Assembly: GCF_003863355.1 (NCBI RefSeq)
Contig: NZ_QQWG01000001.1
Coordinates: forward strand, 62,001 to 126,000
DNA length: 64,000 bases
Source of the DNA: Ancylomarina euxina
Lineage (GTDB): Bacteria > Bacteroidota > Bacteroidia > Bacteroidales > Marinifilaceae
Reading direction: 5' to 3'
Positions 8,424-18,124 of the stretch are shown one piece after another; position 1 is the stretch's first letter; the number at the start of each line of letters is the position of its first letter. A model generated the notes under the pieces. The model saw nothing but the letters and a program-made list of their open reading frames with translations. It did no database searches and was not told the DNA's origin. The translations under genes were made by a program, and so were the position numbers.

Positions 8424-9680
8424 ATGTCGATGGATAGAAAAATCACAAAGAAAAAAGGCTTGAAAGCCAAGCATATTTATATTAGTTTGCTTGTTGTTTT
8501 AGTACTAGGATTGTCGATTAAAATGATATTTGGTGCGGAATCTTCAACCTTTCGAGCTGAAGAAGATAAACTTGATATTGCTGAGGTTAGCCTAGGGAGT
8601 TTTAAGGATTATATCTCTATCGTTGGAATGGTAGAGCCTAAAACGACTATTTATTTGGATTTAGAAGAAGGAGGTAAGGTTATCGAAAAACTGATTGATG
8701 AAGGTGAAACAGTAAAAAAGGGTGATGTGATTGTCAAATTGGTCAACAACGATCTTAAGCTGCAAATTCTTAATACAGAATCTTCCTTAGCTTATCAGTC
8801 GAACGAGCTGCGAAATACGCTTATAGGTATGGAGCAACAGAAGATTAATAACCTACAGCAATTGCTTAGTATCGATACTGACATTATCAAACAAAAGCGA
8901 CGTTATGAACAGAATCTAATGCTTTTTGAAAAGGGTTTTATTTCCAAGGAGGATTTCCTGATTTCAAAAGAAAATTATGATTTTTCGCGTCGGGATAGAG
9001 ATTTGAGATACCAGCGTATGGTTCAGGATTCCATCTTTAGAGCCAATCAGAAACTGCAGATGAACAGTAGTTTGAAGAATATGAAACAAAACTTGGAAAT
9101 GGTAAGGCAACGCTTGGAAAATTTGAATATCAAAGCGCCTGCCGATGGTCAATTAGGAAGCCTGGAAGTTGAAATTGGTCAATCGATAAATCGTGGACAA
9201 CGTATTGGTCAGTTGCATATTCTAAACGATTTTAAAATTGTGGCTGATGTCGATGAGCATTATATCGATAGAGTTAGAAGAGGGCTCTCTAGTACCTTCA
9301 CACGAAATGAAAAAACATACAAGCAGATTACAAAAAAAGTCTATCCTGAAGTTAGAGATGGTCGCTTTAAAGTAGATCTCATTTTCGATGGAGAGTCTCC
9401 TGAGAATCTTAGAACAGGGCAGACCTATCATATAAAACTTGAGTTGGGACAGCCGATAGAAGCCATTTTATTACCTCGAGGAGGATTTTTTCAAAGTACT
9501 GGTGGTCAATGGGTCTTTGTTCTAGATAAGTCGGGTACTTATGCTACAAAACGTCACATAAAAATTGGCAGACAAAACTCTCAATACTTCGAGGTATTGG
9601 AAGGTTTAGAAGCTGGAGAAAAAGTGATAAGAAATAATTACGATAGCTTTGGTGATAACGATAGAATTGAGTTTAAATAA
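8424..9680 (+). CDS. MacA-like periplasmic adaptor subunit of ABC/RND-type efflux
   Basis: Membrane-anchored periplasmic adaptor, 418 residues. After a Lys-rich cytoplasmic tail, one membrane helix lies at about residues 18-36. A split lipoyl domain (GMVEPK...LIDEGETVKKGDVIVKL and INIKAP-type second half NLNIKAPADGQLGSL) flanks a long coiled-coil hairpin (about 105-235), followed by beta-barrel and membrane-proximal domains (GLEAGEKVI). This matches MacA/HlyD adaptors. It is the first gene after the sigma-54-like promoter and is followed by the ATPase and four permeases, so it is the adaptor of that exporter. No TolC-like outer-membrane channel gene is in the cluster, so the channel must be encoded elsewhere. 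Confidence 0.9.
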   Translation: MSMDRKITKKKGLKAKHIYISLLVVLVLGLSIKMIFGAESSTFRAEEDKLDIAEVSLGSFKDYISIVGMVEPKTTIYLDLEEGGKVIEKLIDEGETVKKGDVIVKLVNNDLKLQILNTESSLAYQSNELRNTLIGMEQQKINNLQQLLSIDTDIIKQKRRYEQNLMLFEKGFISKEDFLISKENYDFSRRDRDLRYQRMVQDSIFRANQKLQMNSSLKNMKQNLEMVRQRLENLNIKAPADGQLGSLEVEIGQSINRGQRIGQLHILNDFKIVADVDEHYIDRVRRGLSSTFTRNEKTYKQITKKVYPEVRDGRFKVDLIFDGESPENLRTGQTYHIKLELGQPIEAILLPRGGFFQSTGGQWVFVLDKSGTYATKRHIKIGRQNSQYFEVLEGLEAGEKVIRNNYDSFGDNDRIEFK

Positions 9681-9684
9681 CTCA

Positions 9685-9730
9685 AGTATAAAGTGAAGTA
9701 AGGATAAAGGTTAAAGTGAAAAAAGGCTGA
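9685..9730. repeat. Degenerate AAGGATAAAGG/TTAAAGTG word repeat
   Basis: A run of related purine-rich words (ATAAAGTGAAG, AAGGATAAAGG, TTAAAGTGAAA) follows the adaptor gene. They are the complement of the words in the 1796-1850 spacer, which suggests a dispersed intergenic repeat family. Confidence 0.45.
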
Positions 9731-9882
9731 AAGAAACAACAAGTTTCTGGCCTGTGATTAAAGATTGCCAAGAACATATTTGTTCTTTTATCATGAATGT
9801 ATTGCTTAATAATTGATAAAGTTATTTAACACGAATTATTAAAATCCCATAATTATATACGCTTATTCTAAAAAATAAAAAA

Positions 9883-10581
9883 ATGATAACAATTGAAAAT
9901 TTATCGAAGGTATTTCAGACAAGTGAAATAGAAACATTAGCTCTGAATAACATCAATTTGAGGATCAAAAAAGGGGAGTTCGTTGCCATTATGGGCCCTT
10001 CGGGTTGTGGAAAATCCACCCTCCTAAACATTTTAGGCTTGTTGGATAATCCTTCTGAAGGCCAATATACTTTCAATAACACCAAAGTTGCTGGTTTAAA
10101 AGAAGGACAGCGCACCGACTTAAGAAAAGGTAATGTGGGATTTGTATTCCAGAGTTTTAATTTGATTGACGAGCTGAATGTGTTCGAGAATGTTGAAATG
10201 CCTTTAGTTTATCAGGGATTTAGTAGCAAGCAACGCAAGGAGATGGTAACCAAGGTTCTTGATAGAATGAATATGAGTCATCGTGCAAAACATTACCCAC
10301 AACAGCTTTCAGGAGGACAACAACAGCGTGTCGCTATAGCTCGAGCCGTAGTTTCTAACCCAGGATTAATACTTGCCGATGAGCCTACAGGTAATCTTGA
10401 TTCTAAAAATGGACAGGAAGTGATGCAATTATTGACTGAACTAAATAGAGAAGGGACGACTATCATTATGGTAACTCACTCTATAAAAGATGCGGGTTAT
10501 TCTCATAGAATTATCAATTTATTTGATGGAAAGGTTGTTACTGAAGAGGTTTTGGTTGAGGAGCACGCTCAAATGGCTTGA
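9883..10581 (+). CDS. ABC transporter ATP-binding protein (MacB/LolD type)
   Basis: Cytosolic ATPase that drives the FtsX-type permeases next to it, 232 residues. All nucleotide-binding motifs are intact: Walker [10 protein letters not shown] (about 39-47), Q-loop VFQSFN, signature LSGGQQQR, Walker B LILADEP with catalytic Glu, and switch His in MVTHS. Proteins of this type usually end soon after a VVTEE-like motif; here the last residues (VEEHAQMA) run into DNA that belongs to a permease relic, and the stop codon TGA lies inside that relic. The natural C-terminus has therefore been replaced by a short tail from a deletion junction. The nucleotide-binding core is untouched, so the protein is probably functional. 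Confidence 0.95.
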   Translation: MITIENLSKVFQTSEIETLALNNINLRIKKGEFVAIMGPSGCGKSTLLNILGLLDNPSEGQYTFNNTKVAGLKEGQRTDLRKGNVGFVFQSFNLIDELNVFENVEMPLVYQGFSSKQRKEMVTKVLDRMNMSHRAKHYPQQLSGGQQQRVAIARAVVSNPGLILADEPTGNLDSKNGQEVMQLLTELNREGTTIIMVTHSIKDAGYSHRIINLFDGKVVTEEVLVEEHAQMA

Positions 10582-10726
10582 AAACTTTGCTTATAAAACA
10601 GAACTTAGCTGGTGGATTTTTGCTTTGGCAGGATTCATTGCCATGGGAATTGCTCTTTTAACCGTTTCGCTTAAGTCGTGGTGGGTAGTTACGAGAAATC
10701 ATGTGGAGAATTTGAGGTATGGATAA
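10571..10726 (+). pseudogene. Relic of an FtsX/MacB permease C-terminus
   Basis: In a different frame from the ATPase, 10571-10726 codes for about 51 residues ([15 protein letters not shown]... to ENLRYG and TAA) that match the last 50 residues of the three permeases downstream (for example WLQNFAYKTELSWW...ESLRYE). There is no permease body before it: the homology begins abruptly at AAATGGCT, 11 bp before the end of the ATPase gene. Several normally invariant positions have drifted (QSWRAATRNPVES has become KSWWVVTRNHVEN). The simplest reading is that a permease gene once lay here and was deleted, leaving its 3' end fused to the ATPase gene. Confidence 0.85.
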
Positions 10727-10883
10727 TTAGTCAATGTGTGGCTAGTTAATCTGCTGCTAGTTGATATAGTATCGAATTAATTGGAGCTAGGGATTTAATT
10801 AATTGGATTAGTAAAATATTTATCTACCATATAGATAGAGCAATTAAAAAAAACACAATCCACAAATTGTTAAATGAGACGAA

Positions 10884-13259
10884 ATGAATAAAATAAAAAC
10901 ATACATAAGAGTTTTTTTTCGAGATAAAGTAAGTCTTCTATTGGGAGTTGGCAGTTTAACTATTGGTATTAGCGTGAGTTTGCTTATTGGTTTATGGTAT
11001 GTAAACGAAACATCTTATGACAAATTTCATAAAGATTCGGATAATACTTACCGAGTTTGCCGAAAAATTCTTTTAGGTAGCGAGTCTAAAATATTGGGTA
11101 GTGAGTTTAACCCCTTAGGGAAAAACATCAAGAGATTATTTCCTGAAGTTATAGAGGCGGTTCGTATCTCACCAATTATTAGTGAAAAAGGGGAATTGGT
11201 GAAATATGGTGGTAAAAAACATTTCTTAAAGTATATTAATGTTGTGGATACTAGCTTCTTCAATTTTTTCAATTATGAATTTAAAGAAGGAAGTGCCCAT
11301 GCTTTTATTCAAAACCCCAACTCCATTATTATTGATGAAACTACAGCAAATCAATTTTTTCCAAACGAAAACCCATTAGGTAGAGTAATTTCCTATATGG
11401 GAGAGCGCGAAGTTGTTGGAGTATTAAAAAATTTACCATCTAATACGCATTTAAAATTTCATGCTTTAATTCCTATACAGAGCATCCCTGAAATTGACAA
11501 TGGGAAATGGGGAAATAGAGATAATTACATGACCTATGTTAAGTTGGCTAAGGATACGAATCAAGCATTTTTATGTGAAAAAATTAAGCAGTATAGTGTG
11601 ACTTCGTGCGATTTCTATAGAGAAGGGGATATAGACTATTTTTTACAGCCATTGCAAGCTATTCACCTAACATCAGGTTTTATGTTTGAAGCAGAATCTG
11701 GTGTTCGAACGACTAATGCTTCTATGTTGGTTACTTTCCTGATTATTGGTATTGTTATTTTACTAATAGCTTGTGTTAATTTTATAAACCTTTTTATTTC
11801 TGCTTCATTTTTACGAGCTAAGGCTATTGGTTTAAAAAAAGTAAATGGGGCTAAACGCTTAAATATCATCATGGATTTTATGGGTGAAACCTTTTTGTAT
11901 GTTTTTTTTTCTAGCGTATTGGCATTGCTGATTATTCATGCTGTATTGCCCTATTTTAGTCAGTTTATCGGCTATAATTTGTTACTGGATTTTTCAGATA
12001 GTAAACTTTGGATAATGTTGTTAGGAGTAGGACTGTTTATAAGTATTTTCTCAGGCGCAATACCAGGCTTGTACATGTCGGGATTTAACAGCTTAGAAAG
12101 TTTAAAAGGACGATTTAAAGGACAACGTATTATTGCGCTACAAAAAAGTTTGGTAATAATCCAATTTACAGTCTCAATGGCCTTGCTTACTGGAGTCTTT
12201 TTCATCAACAAGCAAATTCAGTTTATAAACAATGCTGATTTGGGTTTTGATAAGGAACAATTGGTTTATATCAATATTCCAGAGTCTTATGTAAATAAAA
12301 TAAGCAGTATACAAGAAGAGCTGGAAAGAAGCCCTTTTGTAAAAGCAACCTGCGTCTCTAATGGTACGACTTTGCAATGGTGGCAAGGCAATTCTATTTC
12401 TAAAGCCGAAACGCCTGACGAACAAGTTGTAGCAGAAATAAAACAAATGCAACACAACTATTTTAAGGTTTATGGCTTGCAGGTGATTGAGGGTGAAAAC
12501 ACCCTGAGCGATGCACTTGGCAAAGGTTTTGGTTCTGATTGTTTGATAAATGAAAAAACAGCTGAATTGTTGAATTTAGAAAAACCTTATATCGGAAAAT
12601 CCATTAAAGTAGGATTTAGAAAACCGATGACTATTGTTGGTGTGGTAAAAGATGCTTACACCAAATCGCTCAATCAAAAAATTGACCCTCAGGTTTATGT
12701 CCGTTTCTGTGATATATGGGCTGGCATGCCTCTCATGGTAAAAACTACAGGGAGAGATATGAAAGTAGTTATAGACATACTACGTAAACAGTGGGAAGCC
12801 AATGAAACAGATTATCCTTTTGAATATCGATTTTTAGATAAAGATTACGAAGCTCTATACAAGGACGAAGAACAATCAGGAATACTTGCCTTGTGGACAA
12901 TGGGTATTGCTCTTTTTCTAACCATTGCAGGATTGTGGGGCATGGCGCGTTACTCGTCGCATCGTCGTATTAAAGAGATTGGCGTACGGAAAGTAAATGG
13001 GGCATCTACTTTAGAAATACTACGATTACTTAATACTGATTTTATAAAATGGGTTGTTGTAGCTTTTAGCATAGCTTGCCCAATAGCTTGGTATGTCATG
13101 GATAAATGGCTGCAAAACTTTGCCTACAAAACAGAACTCAGTTGGTGGATTTTCGCCTTATCAGGGCTTATAGGCATGGGTATTGCTTTGCTGACGGTTT
13201 CTATTCAATCCTGGCGAGCAGCCACAAGAAACCCTGTTGAGAGCTTGAGGTATGAATAA
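10884..13259 (+). CDS. FtsX/MacB-type ABC permease 1
   Basis: Inner-membrane permease of 791 residues with the two-unit layout common in Bacteroidota. Membrane helix 1 at about 17-40 is followed by a MacB periplasmic core domain (to about 275), an FtsX domain with three helices (about 285-405), a second membrane helix near 425 with another periplasmic domain, and a final three-helix FtsX domain (about 675-785). The motif IKEIGVRKVNGAS precedes the last helices. It shares an ATPase and adaptor with three more permeases. Families of this type move lipoproteins, peptides or drugs by mechanotransmission; the substrate here is unknown. Its C-terminal 50 codons are nearly the same as those of permeases 2 and 3. 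Confidence 0.93.
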   Translation: MNKIKTYIRVFFRDKVSLLLGVGSLTIGISVSLLIGLWYVNETSYDKFHKDSDNTYRVCRKILLGSESKILGSEFNPLGKNIKRLFPEVIEAVRISPIISEKGELVKYGGKKHFLKYINVVDTSFFNFFNYEFKEGSAHAFIQNPNSIIIDETTANQFFPNENPLGRVISYMGEREVVGVLKNLPSNTHLKFHALIPIQSIPEIDNGKWGNRDNYMTYVKLAKDTNQAFLCEKIKQYSVTSCDFYREGDIDYFLQPLQAIHLTSGFMFEAESGVRTTNASMLVTFLIIGIVILLIACVNFINLFISASFLRAKAIGLKKVNGAKRLNIIMDFMGETFLYVFFSSVLALLIIHAVLPYFSQFIGYNLLLDFSDSKLWIMLLGVGLFISIFSGAIPGLYMSGFNSLESLKGRFKGQRIIALQKSLVIIQFTVSMALLTGVFFINKQIQFINNADLGFDKEQLVYINIPESYVNKISSIQEELERSPFVKATCVSNGTTLQWWQGNSISKAETPDEQVVAEIKQMQHNYFKVYGLQVIEGENTLSDALGKGFGSDCLINEKTAELLNLEKPYIGKSIKVGFRKPMTIVGVVKDAYTKSLNQKIDPQVYVRFCDIWAGMPLMVKTTGRDMKVVIDILRKQWEANETDYPFEYRFLDKDYEALYKDEEQSGILALWTMGIALFLTIAGLWGMARYSSHRRIKEIGVRKVNGASTLEILRLLNTDFIKWVVVAFSIACPIAWYVMDKWLQNFAYKTELSWWIFALSGLIGMGIALLTVSIQSWRAATRNPVESLRYE

Positions 13260-13310
13260 AATGAATTGAAGTAAAATATTATCACGACACTAACTGATTA
13301 AATACTTTAT

Positions 13311-15671
13311 ATGAACTGGTCAATTAACCTTAAATTATCGATTCGTAGTATCCTAATGAACAAAGTGCAATCTATCATCAGTATACTTGGATTAGGGATT
13401 GGTTTGGGTTGCGTTTTCTTATTGAGTTTACTTTATATTCACGAGAATTCTTTCGATAACTATATTCCTAAAAAAGAGAACTTGTATCGGGTTTTGCAAG
13501 GATCTGAGAGTCTAACTTCTTACCCATTGGGTAGTACAGTACAAGCGGAAATACCCCTTGTTGATAACTACTTTAGGTATTTCCAGGATTCGGATGTGGA
13601 GTTAAAAAACGCTCAAAATGACTTGGTGAAGGACAAACGATTCGCTTATGCTGATACTTCTCTCTTTGCTTGTTTAGGTATTAGAATTATTCAAGGATAC
13701 GCCTCCCGCTCTGAAAGAGAAATTTGTATTTCTGCTTCAACAGCCAATAGGTATTTTAAAAAGGTTAATCCCATTAATGAGATTCTTCAGGTAAAGATCA
13801 ACAATCAATTTTTATCACTAACGGTTTGCGGGGTGTATGAAGATTTCCCTCAAAATTCTAGATTATATCCCAATTTCATTTGTCATTTAGATTTAATAAT
13901 AGAATCCATTGGGCGTAGTCAACGACATTTAGAGGAATACAGACGTTCTTCTGAGTCTTTTAAAGACTGGGATCATTTTTTATTTGAAACCTACCTTCTA
14001 TTAAATGAAAAATCTGAGCCTGAAAACGTTTTGCGTCATATGCAAACATATAAAAACAAAACTGTTAATGAAACGAGGAAGGAGCAGGATTACGATTTAC
14101 AACTTGTTACTGATATCTACCTGCAATCATCTGATTTAAATGAAAGAATTGAAACTCGAAAAGGAAACCCTACGCAACTGAAATATTTACTTGTCATTTC
14201 CCTATTTATTCTACTGATTGCCATTGTGAACTACGTGTTTCTGACGAAAGCAAAAATGGAAAATCGCCTGAAAGATTTTGGGGTTCAAAAAGCTATGGGT
14301 GCTTCAATTAAATGTATTCTTAAACAAGTTTTGTTGGAATCAAATATGCTGTCAGTCATCAGTTTGTTACCTGCTACCTTGGTTGTTATTCTTGGATTTC
14401 CTTTTATAAATGAGACGCTTGAATGTACTTTAAACGTAGACGTTTTTATGATATGGCAATCATGGTTGTTGTTATTCTTGGTTGTGATTGTAACAGGGTC
14501 AATTTCGGGTATTATAATCGGCTTAACTATTACAAGACGATCTTCAGTTGATCTAATTAAAGGAATAAAATTGAATTCATCGAAAAGGAAAGGTTGGACT
14601 AATTCAGTTCTAAGTATACATTTTGCAATCTTTATTATTCTTGTTACTGGTGTTCTAACAATAAAGAAACAGTTGCATTATGCTCAGACAAGTTCCAAGA
14701 ATATTGAAACTGAAAATATTATTATTTGTGAACTTAACTCTCGTGAATTAAGTAAGAAACATCAGTCAATTACCAACGAAATTGAAAAAATACCTGGTGT
14801 TATATCTACAGCGGGTTCCCTTTTGATTCCTCCCAACATGACAAACGTATCAATTGGTTTTATGTATGAAAACAATGAAGTTCAATTTGATGGCTTATTA
14901 ACTGGAAAAGGAATGTTGGATCTTCTCAAAATCGAATTTATTGATGGACAAGACTTTAATGAATATCGTAAAAACAACATAATATTTAACGAGTCTGCGG
15001 CAAAAAAATATAATCTAAAAGTGGGCGAAGTGTTTAATGGGTTTAAAGTGCGCGGAATTGTTAAGGATTTCAACGGTCATTCATTTCATTCTCAGGTTGA
15101 GCCTATGGTCATTCTTCAGCAACATCCTCAAAATATGAGCTTGCTTGCCATTAAAACGACTGGACTCAACAATGATGAAATTAGAAAAAAAATGGCTGAA
15201 TTTTTCAAAAAGATATCGCCAGATGTGATTGTAAATATTTATACACTAACCGACCAGGTCAAACAATTCTATAAAAAGGAACAACAGCAGATTCAGTTGA
15301 TCAGTGCATTCTCTCTGTTAGCCATTGTTTTGTCAATTATGGGCTTGCTAGGAATGGTTTTAAACACCATTTCGAGAAAAACCAAAGAGATCGGAATTCG
15401 CAAAGTAAACGGAGCCAAAACCTATCAAATCATCACAATGCTTAATAAAGATTTCCTTAAATGGGTAGTTTTTGCCTTTGTTGTAGCCTTTCCAATAGCT
15501 TGGTATGTCATGGATAAATGGCTGGCAAATTTTGCCTATAAAATAGAGCTTTCTTGGTGGATATTTGCCTTGGCGGGTATAATAGCTATGGGAATTGCCT
15601 TGTTAACAGTCTCGATTCAATCGTGGAGAGCAGCAACGAGAAATCCTGTTGAGAGTTTGAGGTATGAATAA
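13311..15671 (+). CDS. FtsX/MacB-type ABC permease 2
   Basis: 786 residues with the same architecture as the preceding permease: helix 1 at about 18-40, MacB core domain, FtsX domain around 290-400, second periplasmic domain from about 445, and a C-terminal FtsX domain ending ESLRYE. The motif KEIGIRKVNGAKT precedes the last helices. The N-terminal periplasmic domain is quite different from that of permease 1, while the last 160 bp are almost identical in DNA to those of permease 3. It starts 51 bp after permease 1 with no terminator between, so co-transcription is likely. Confidence 0.93.
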   Translation: MNWSINLKLSIRSILMNKVQSIISILGLGIGLGCVFLLSLLYIHENSFDNYIPKKENLYRVLQGSESLTSYPLGSTVQAEIPLVDNYFRYFQDSDVELKNAQNDLVKDKRFAYADTSLFACLGIRIIQGYASRSEREICISASTANRYFKKVNPINEILQVKINNQFLSLTVCGVYEDFPQNSRLYPNFICHLDLIIESIGRSQRHLEEYRRSSESFKDWDHFLFETYLLLNEKSEPENVLRHMQTYKNKTVNETRKEQDYDLQLVTDIYLQSSDLNERIETRKGNPTQLKYLLVISLFILLIAIVNYVFLTKAKMENRLKDFGVQKAMGASIKCILKQVLLESNMLSVISLLPATLVVILGFPFINETLECTLNVDVFMIWQSWLLLFLVVIVTGSISGIIIGLTITRRSSVDLIKGIKLNSSKRKGWTNSVLSIHFAIFIILVTGVLTIKKQLHYAQTSSKNIETENIIICELNSRELSKKHQSITNEIEKIPGVISTAGSLLIPPNMTNVSIGFMYENNEVQFDGLLTGKGMLDLLKIEFIDGQDFNEYRKNNIIFNESAAKKYNLKVGEVFNGFKVRGIVKDFNGHSFHSQVEPMVILQQHPQNMSLLAIKTTGLNNDEIRKKMAEFFKKISPDVIVNIYTLTDQVKQFYKKEQQQIQLISAFSLLAIVLSIMGLLGMVLNTISRKTKEIGIRKVNGAKTYQIITMLNKDFLKWVVFAFVVAFPIAWYVMDKWLANFAYKIELSWWIFALAGIIAMGIALLTVSIQSWRAATRNPVESLRYE

Positions 15672-15693
15672 GCAATAAAATAATGATAAGATT

Positions 15694-18081
15694 ATGAGAT
15701 TCAATCAAAATATAATGATTAGCCTAAGACGGTTTAAATCAGAAAAAGTAAATACACTTATCAGCCTAACGGGTTTGATATTAGCTTTAAGTATTGTGAC
15801 AATTGTATTGGTATTCATCCTAAACGAATTGAATTACAATAGTTATTACAAAAATAAAGATCGTATTTATAGAGTATTAAATTATAATAAGATTGAGAAC
15901 AAATACTGGGCAACTACACCATATCAGATTGGGCAACTTGCAAAGGAAAAGTTTTCGGAAGTAAAAGCTGCTACACATCAGTATAACATTCATAACACAC
16001 AATTTCAGAAAAATAAGGAGTACATCGAGGAACAATCAGTAATAGGAACCGATAGTTCGTTTTTTACTGTTTTTGGCATTGATATTTTGCAAGGAGATTT
16101 ACATGGGTTTGAAGAAACCAAGCATCATATACTATTGAGCTCTTCGATGTCGAAAAAATACTTTGGTCGTGAAAATCCTATTGGTAAGTCTTTAAAAATG
16201 AAATTAAACAACCTGATATATGATATGCAAGTTGCTGCTATTTTTAAGGATATACCCAACAACACAAGCGTTAGATCAGATTTTATAGTAAATACAGATA
16301 TTGCATTTGACGATTTAGAAAAAAACATTATTACCAGCGAAGATGAAGTGGATTTAAAAAGTATGAAAGAGGCATGGGCAAGTGTGTTCTTTACCAATTA
16401 CTTCTTATTAGAATCTTCTGTTTCAATTCCTCTATTTCAGGAGAAGCTTTTAAAATTAGGAAAGGAATATTCAAATAGTAAAAATAAATATACGCTATCA
16501 GCTCAATCGTTAAACAATGTTTATTTTAAGTCAGGCGGATATATCGACAATCATAGAACCGACTCTGGAGATCTAAAAATGCTCTTTATATTGGGTACTA
16601 TAGGTATTCTGATTTTAATTATAGCCTGCATAAATTATCTGAATTTAGCCTTAGCTCAGGCCATTACACGACTAAAAAGCTTTGCAGTAAGAAAAACTTA
16701 TGGCGCTTCTCAAAAAGATATCCTTCAGCAATTAGTAATCGATTATTGTTCGTTGTCGATTATTGCCCTGCCAATTGCTATTGTTTTTGCTCAAATAGCT
16801 CTACCCGTAATTAGTGAGATGCTTGGAAAATCTTATCAGCTACAAATCGATTCAAACTTTCTTGTAGGGTTCGGTATTCTTATAGCCTTAACTTTAGTTA
16901 CCGGTTTAATTACTGCATTTGCCACATTCTTAAGGTTCAAACAATCGCAGCTAACCCATATGCTTAAGGGTGCAAAAGAAGGTCAAAACCAAAAATTCAC
17001 TTTGCAAAAAGGAATGATTGTATTTCAAATACTGGTTTTTATCATTTTACTCTCCTGCACCATCGTTATCCAAAAACAAGTACGATATGCATTTAATATC
17101 GATTTAGGTTTTGCCAAAGAGGAATTGGTAAGTGTAGATATTGGAAACCGTAATAAAGACATATTAAAGCAAAAGTTGCTGAAGATTCCGTTAGTAAAAT
17201 CTGTTAGTTCTGCCATGTGGCTTCCCCCAACAAACAATAAAATGTTTGTTGGTGTCAAACGAGTTGATCGACCAGATGAGGACGTTTCTGTTTCTGGATT
17301 ATTTGTTGATTATGATTTTGCAAAGGCTATGGGAATTAAGCTACTTATGGGCGAAGATTTTCAGGTAGACAAGCACCAATCAGGAGTTTTGGTGAATAAA
17401 TCTGCAGCCAAAGCATTGGGACTAACCGATATTATTGGAGAAAAAACAAGCTTTGGAATTGTACACGGGCTTATTGCCGATTTTCATATGTTCTCATTAA
17501 AAGAAAAAATTCCGCCTATGCTGTTGAGCTTATCTCCTTCTTCGGGCAGAGAAATGATCATTCGTGTTTCAACAAAAAATATTCACTACACCATTGCTCA
17601 AATAAAAAGGACATGGGAATCATTCGAAAATGGTCATCCTTTCGAAATTACTTTTACGGATGATGCACTAAACGAATTGTATCAATCAGATATCCGTTTT
17701 TCTAAAACAATTGGGATGCTCGCATTTATTGCCATATTAATTGCTAGTCTTGGCCTGTTGGGCTTATCTCTTTTTATTGGCAAACAAAGAATTAAAGAAA
17801 TTGGAGTGCGAAAAGCCAATGGTGCTAAAACTCATGAAATCATTAAAATGCTCAATAAAGATTTCTTTAATCTAGTGTTGATAGCTTTTATCATTGCTTG
17901 TCCTATTGCCTGGTACGCCATGAGTAGATGGCTCGAGAATTTTGCCTATAAAACAGAACTTAGTTGGTGGGTTTTTGTGTTAGCCGGGCTTATAGCTATG
18001 GGAATTGCTCTGCTAACAGTCTCGATTCAATCGTGGCGAGCGGCAACGAGAAATCCTGTTGAGAGTTTGAGGTATGAGTAA
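15694..18081 (+). CDS. FtsX/MacB-type ABC permease 3
   Basis: 795 residues, starting 22 bp after permease 2. Helix 1 lies at about 20-42; the MacB core domain follows; the first FtsX domain has the helix ILGTIGILILIIACINYLNLAL near 300 and a KTYGASQKDILQQL coupling segment. The second half has the IKEIGVRKANGAKT coupling motif and the standard tail ending ESLRYE. Its stop region overlaps a possible early start of permease 4. The coupling motifs (R-K-x-x-G-A) in both halves are those that touch the ATPase in MacB-like systems. Substrate unknown. Confidence 0.93.
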   Translation: MRFNQNIMISLRRFKSEKVNTLISLTGLILALSIVTIVLVFILNELNYNSYYKNKDRIYRVLNYNKIENKYWATTPYQIGQLAKEKFSEVKAATHQYNIHNTQFQKNKEYIEEQSVIGTDSSFFTVFGIDILQGDLHGFEETKHHILLSSSMSKKYFGRENPIGKSLKMKLNNLIYDMQVAAIFKDIPNNTSVRSDFIVNTDIAFDDLEKNIITSEDEVDLKSMKEAWASVFFTNYFLLESSVSIPLFQEKLLKLGKEYSNSKNKYTLSAQSLNNVYFKSGGYIDNHRTDSGDLKMLFILGTIGILILIIACINYLNLALAQAITRLKSFAVRKTYGASQKDILQQLVIDYCSLSIIALPIAIVFAQIALPVISEMLGKSYQLQIDSNFLVGFGILIALTLVTGLITAFATFLRFKQSQLTHMLKGAKEGQNQKFTLQKGMIVFQILVFIILLSCTIVIQKQVRYAFNIDLGFAKEELVSVDIGNRNKDILKQKLLKIPLVKSVSSAMWLPPTNNKMFVGVKRVDRPDEDVSVSGLFVDYDFAKAMGIKLLMGEDFQVDKHQSGVLVNKSAAKALGLTDIIGEKTSFGIVHGLIADFHMFSLKEKIPPMLLSLSPSSGREMIIRVSTKNIHYTIAQIKRTWESFENGHPFEITFTDDALNELYQSDIRFSKTIGMLAFIAILIASLGLLGLSLFIGKQRIKEIGVRKANGAKTHEIIKMLNKDFFNLVLIAFIIACPIAWYAMSRWLENFAYKTELSWWVFVLAGLIAMGIALLTVSIQSWRAATRNPVESLRYE

Positions 18082-18124
18082 TAGGTTGAGATTGTATAAT
18101 TCAAATATTAAAGAAATATTATTT

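Noticed and set aside
10490-10573. The part of a 78-codon plus-strand frame that precedes the permease relic
   Set aside because: It runs out of frame through the end of the ATPase gene and has no homology to permeases; only the part from 10571 matches. The apparent start is an accident.
18074-18124. Upstream ATG start for permease 4
   Set aside because: It overlaps permease 3 and adds 17 residues without homology; the normal N-terminus begins at 18125.
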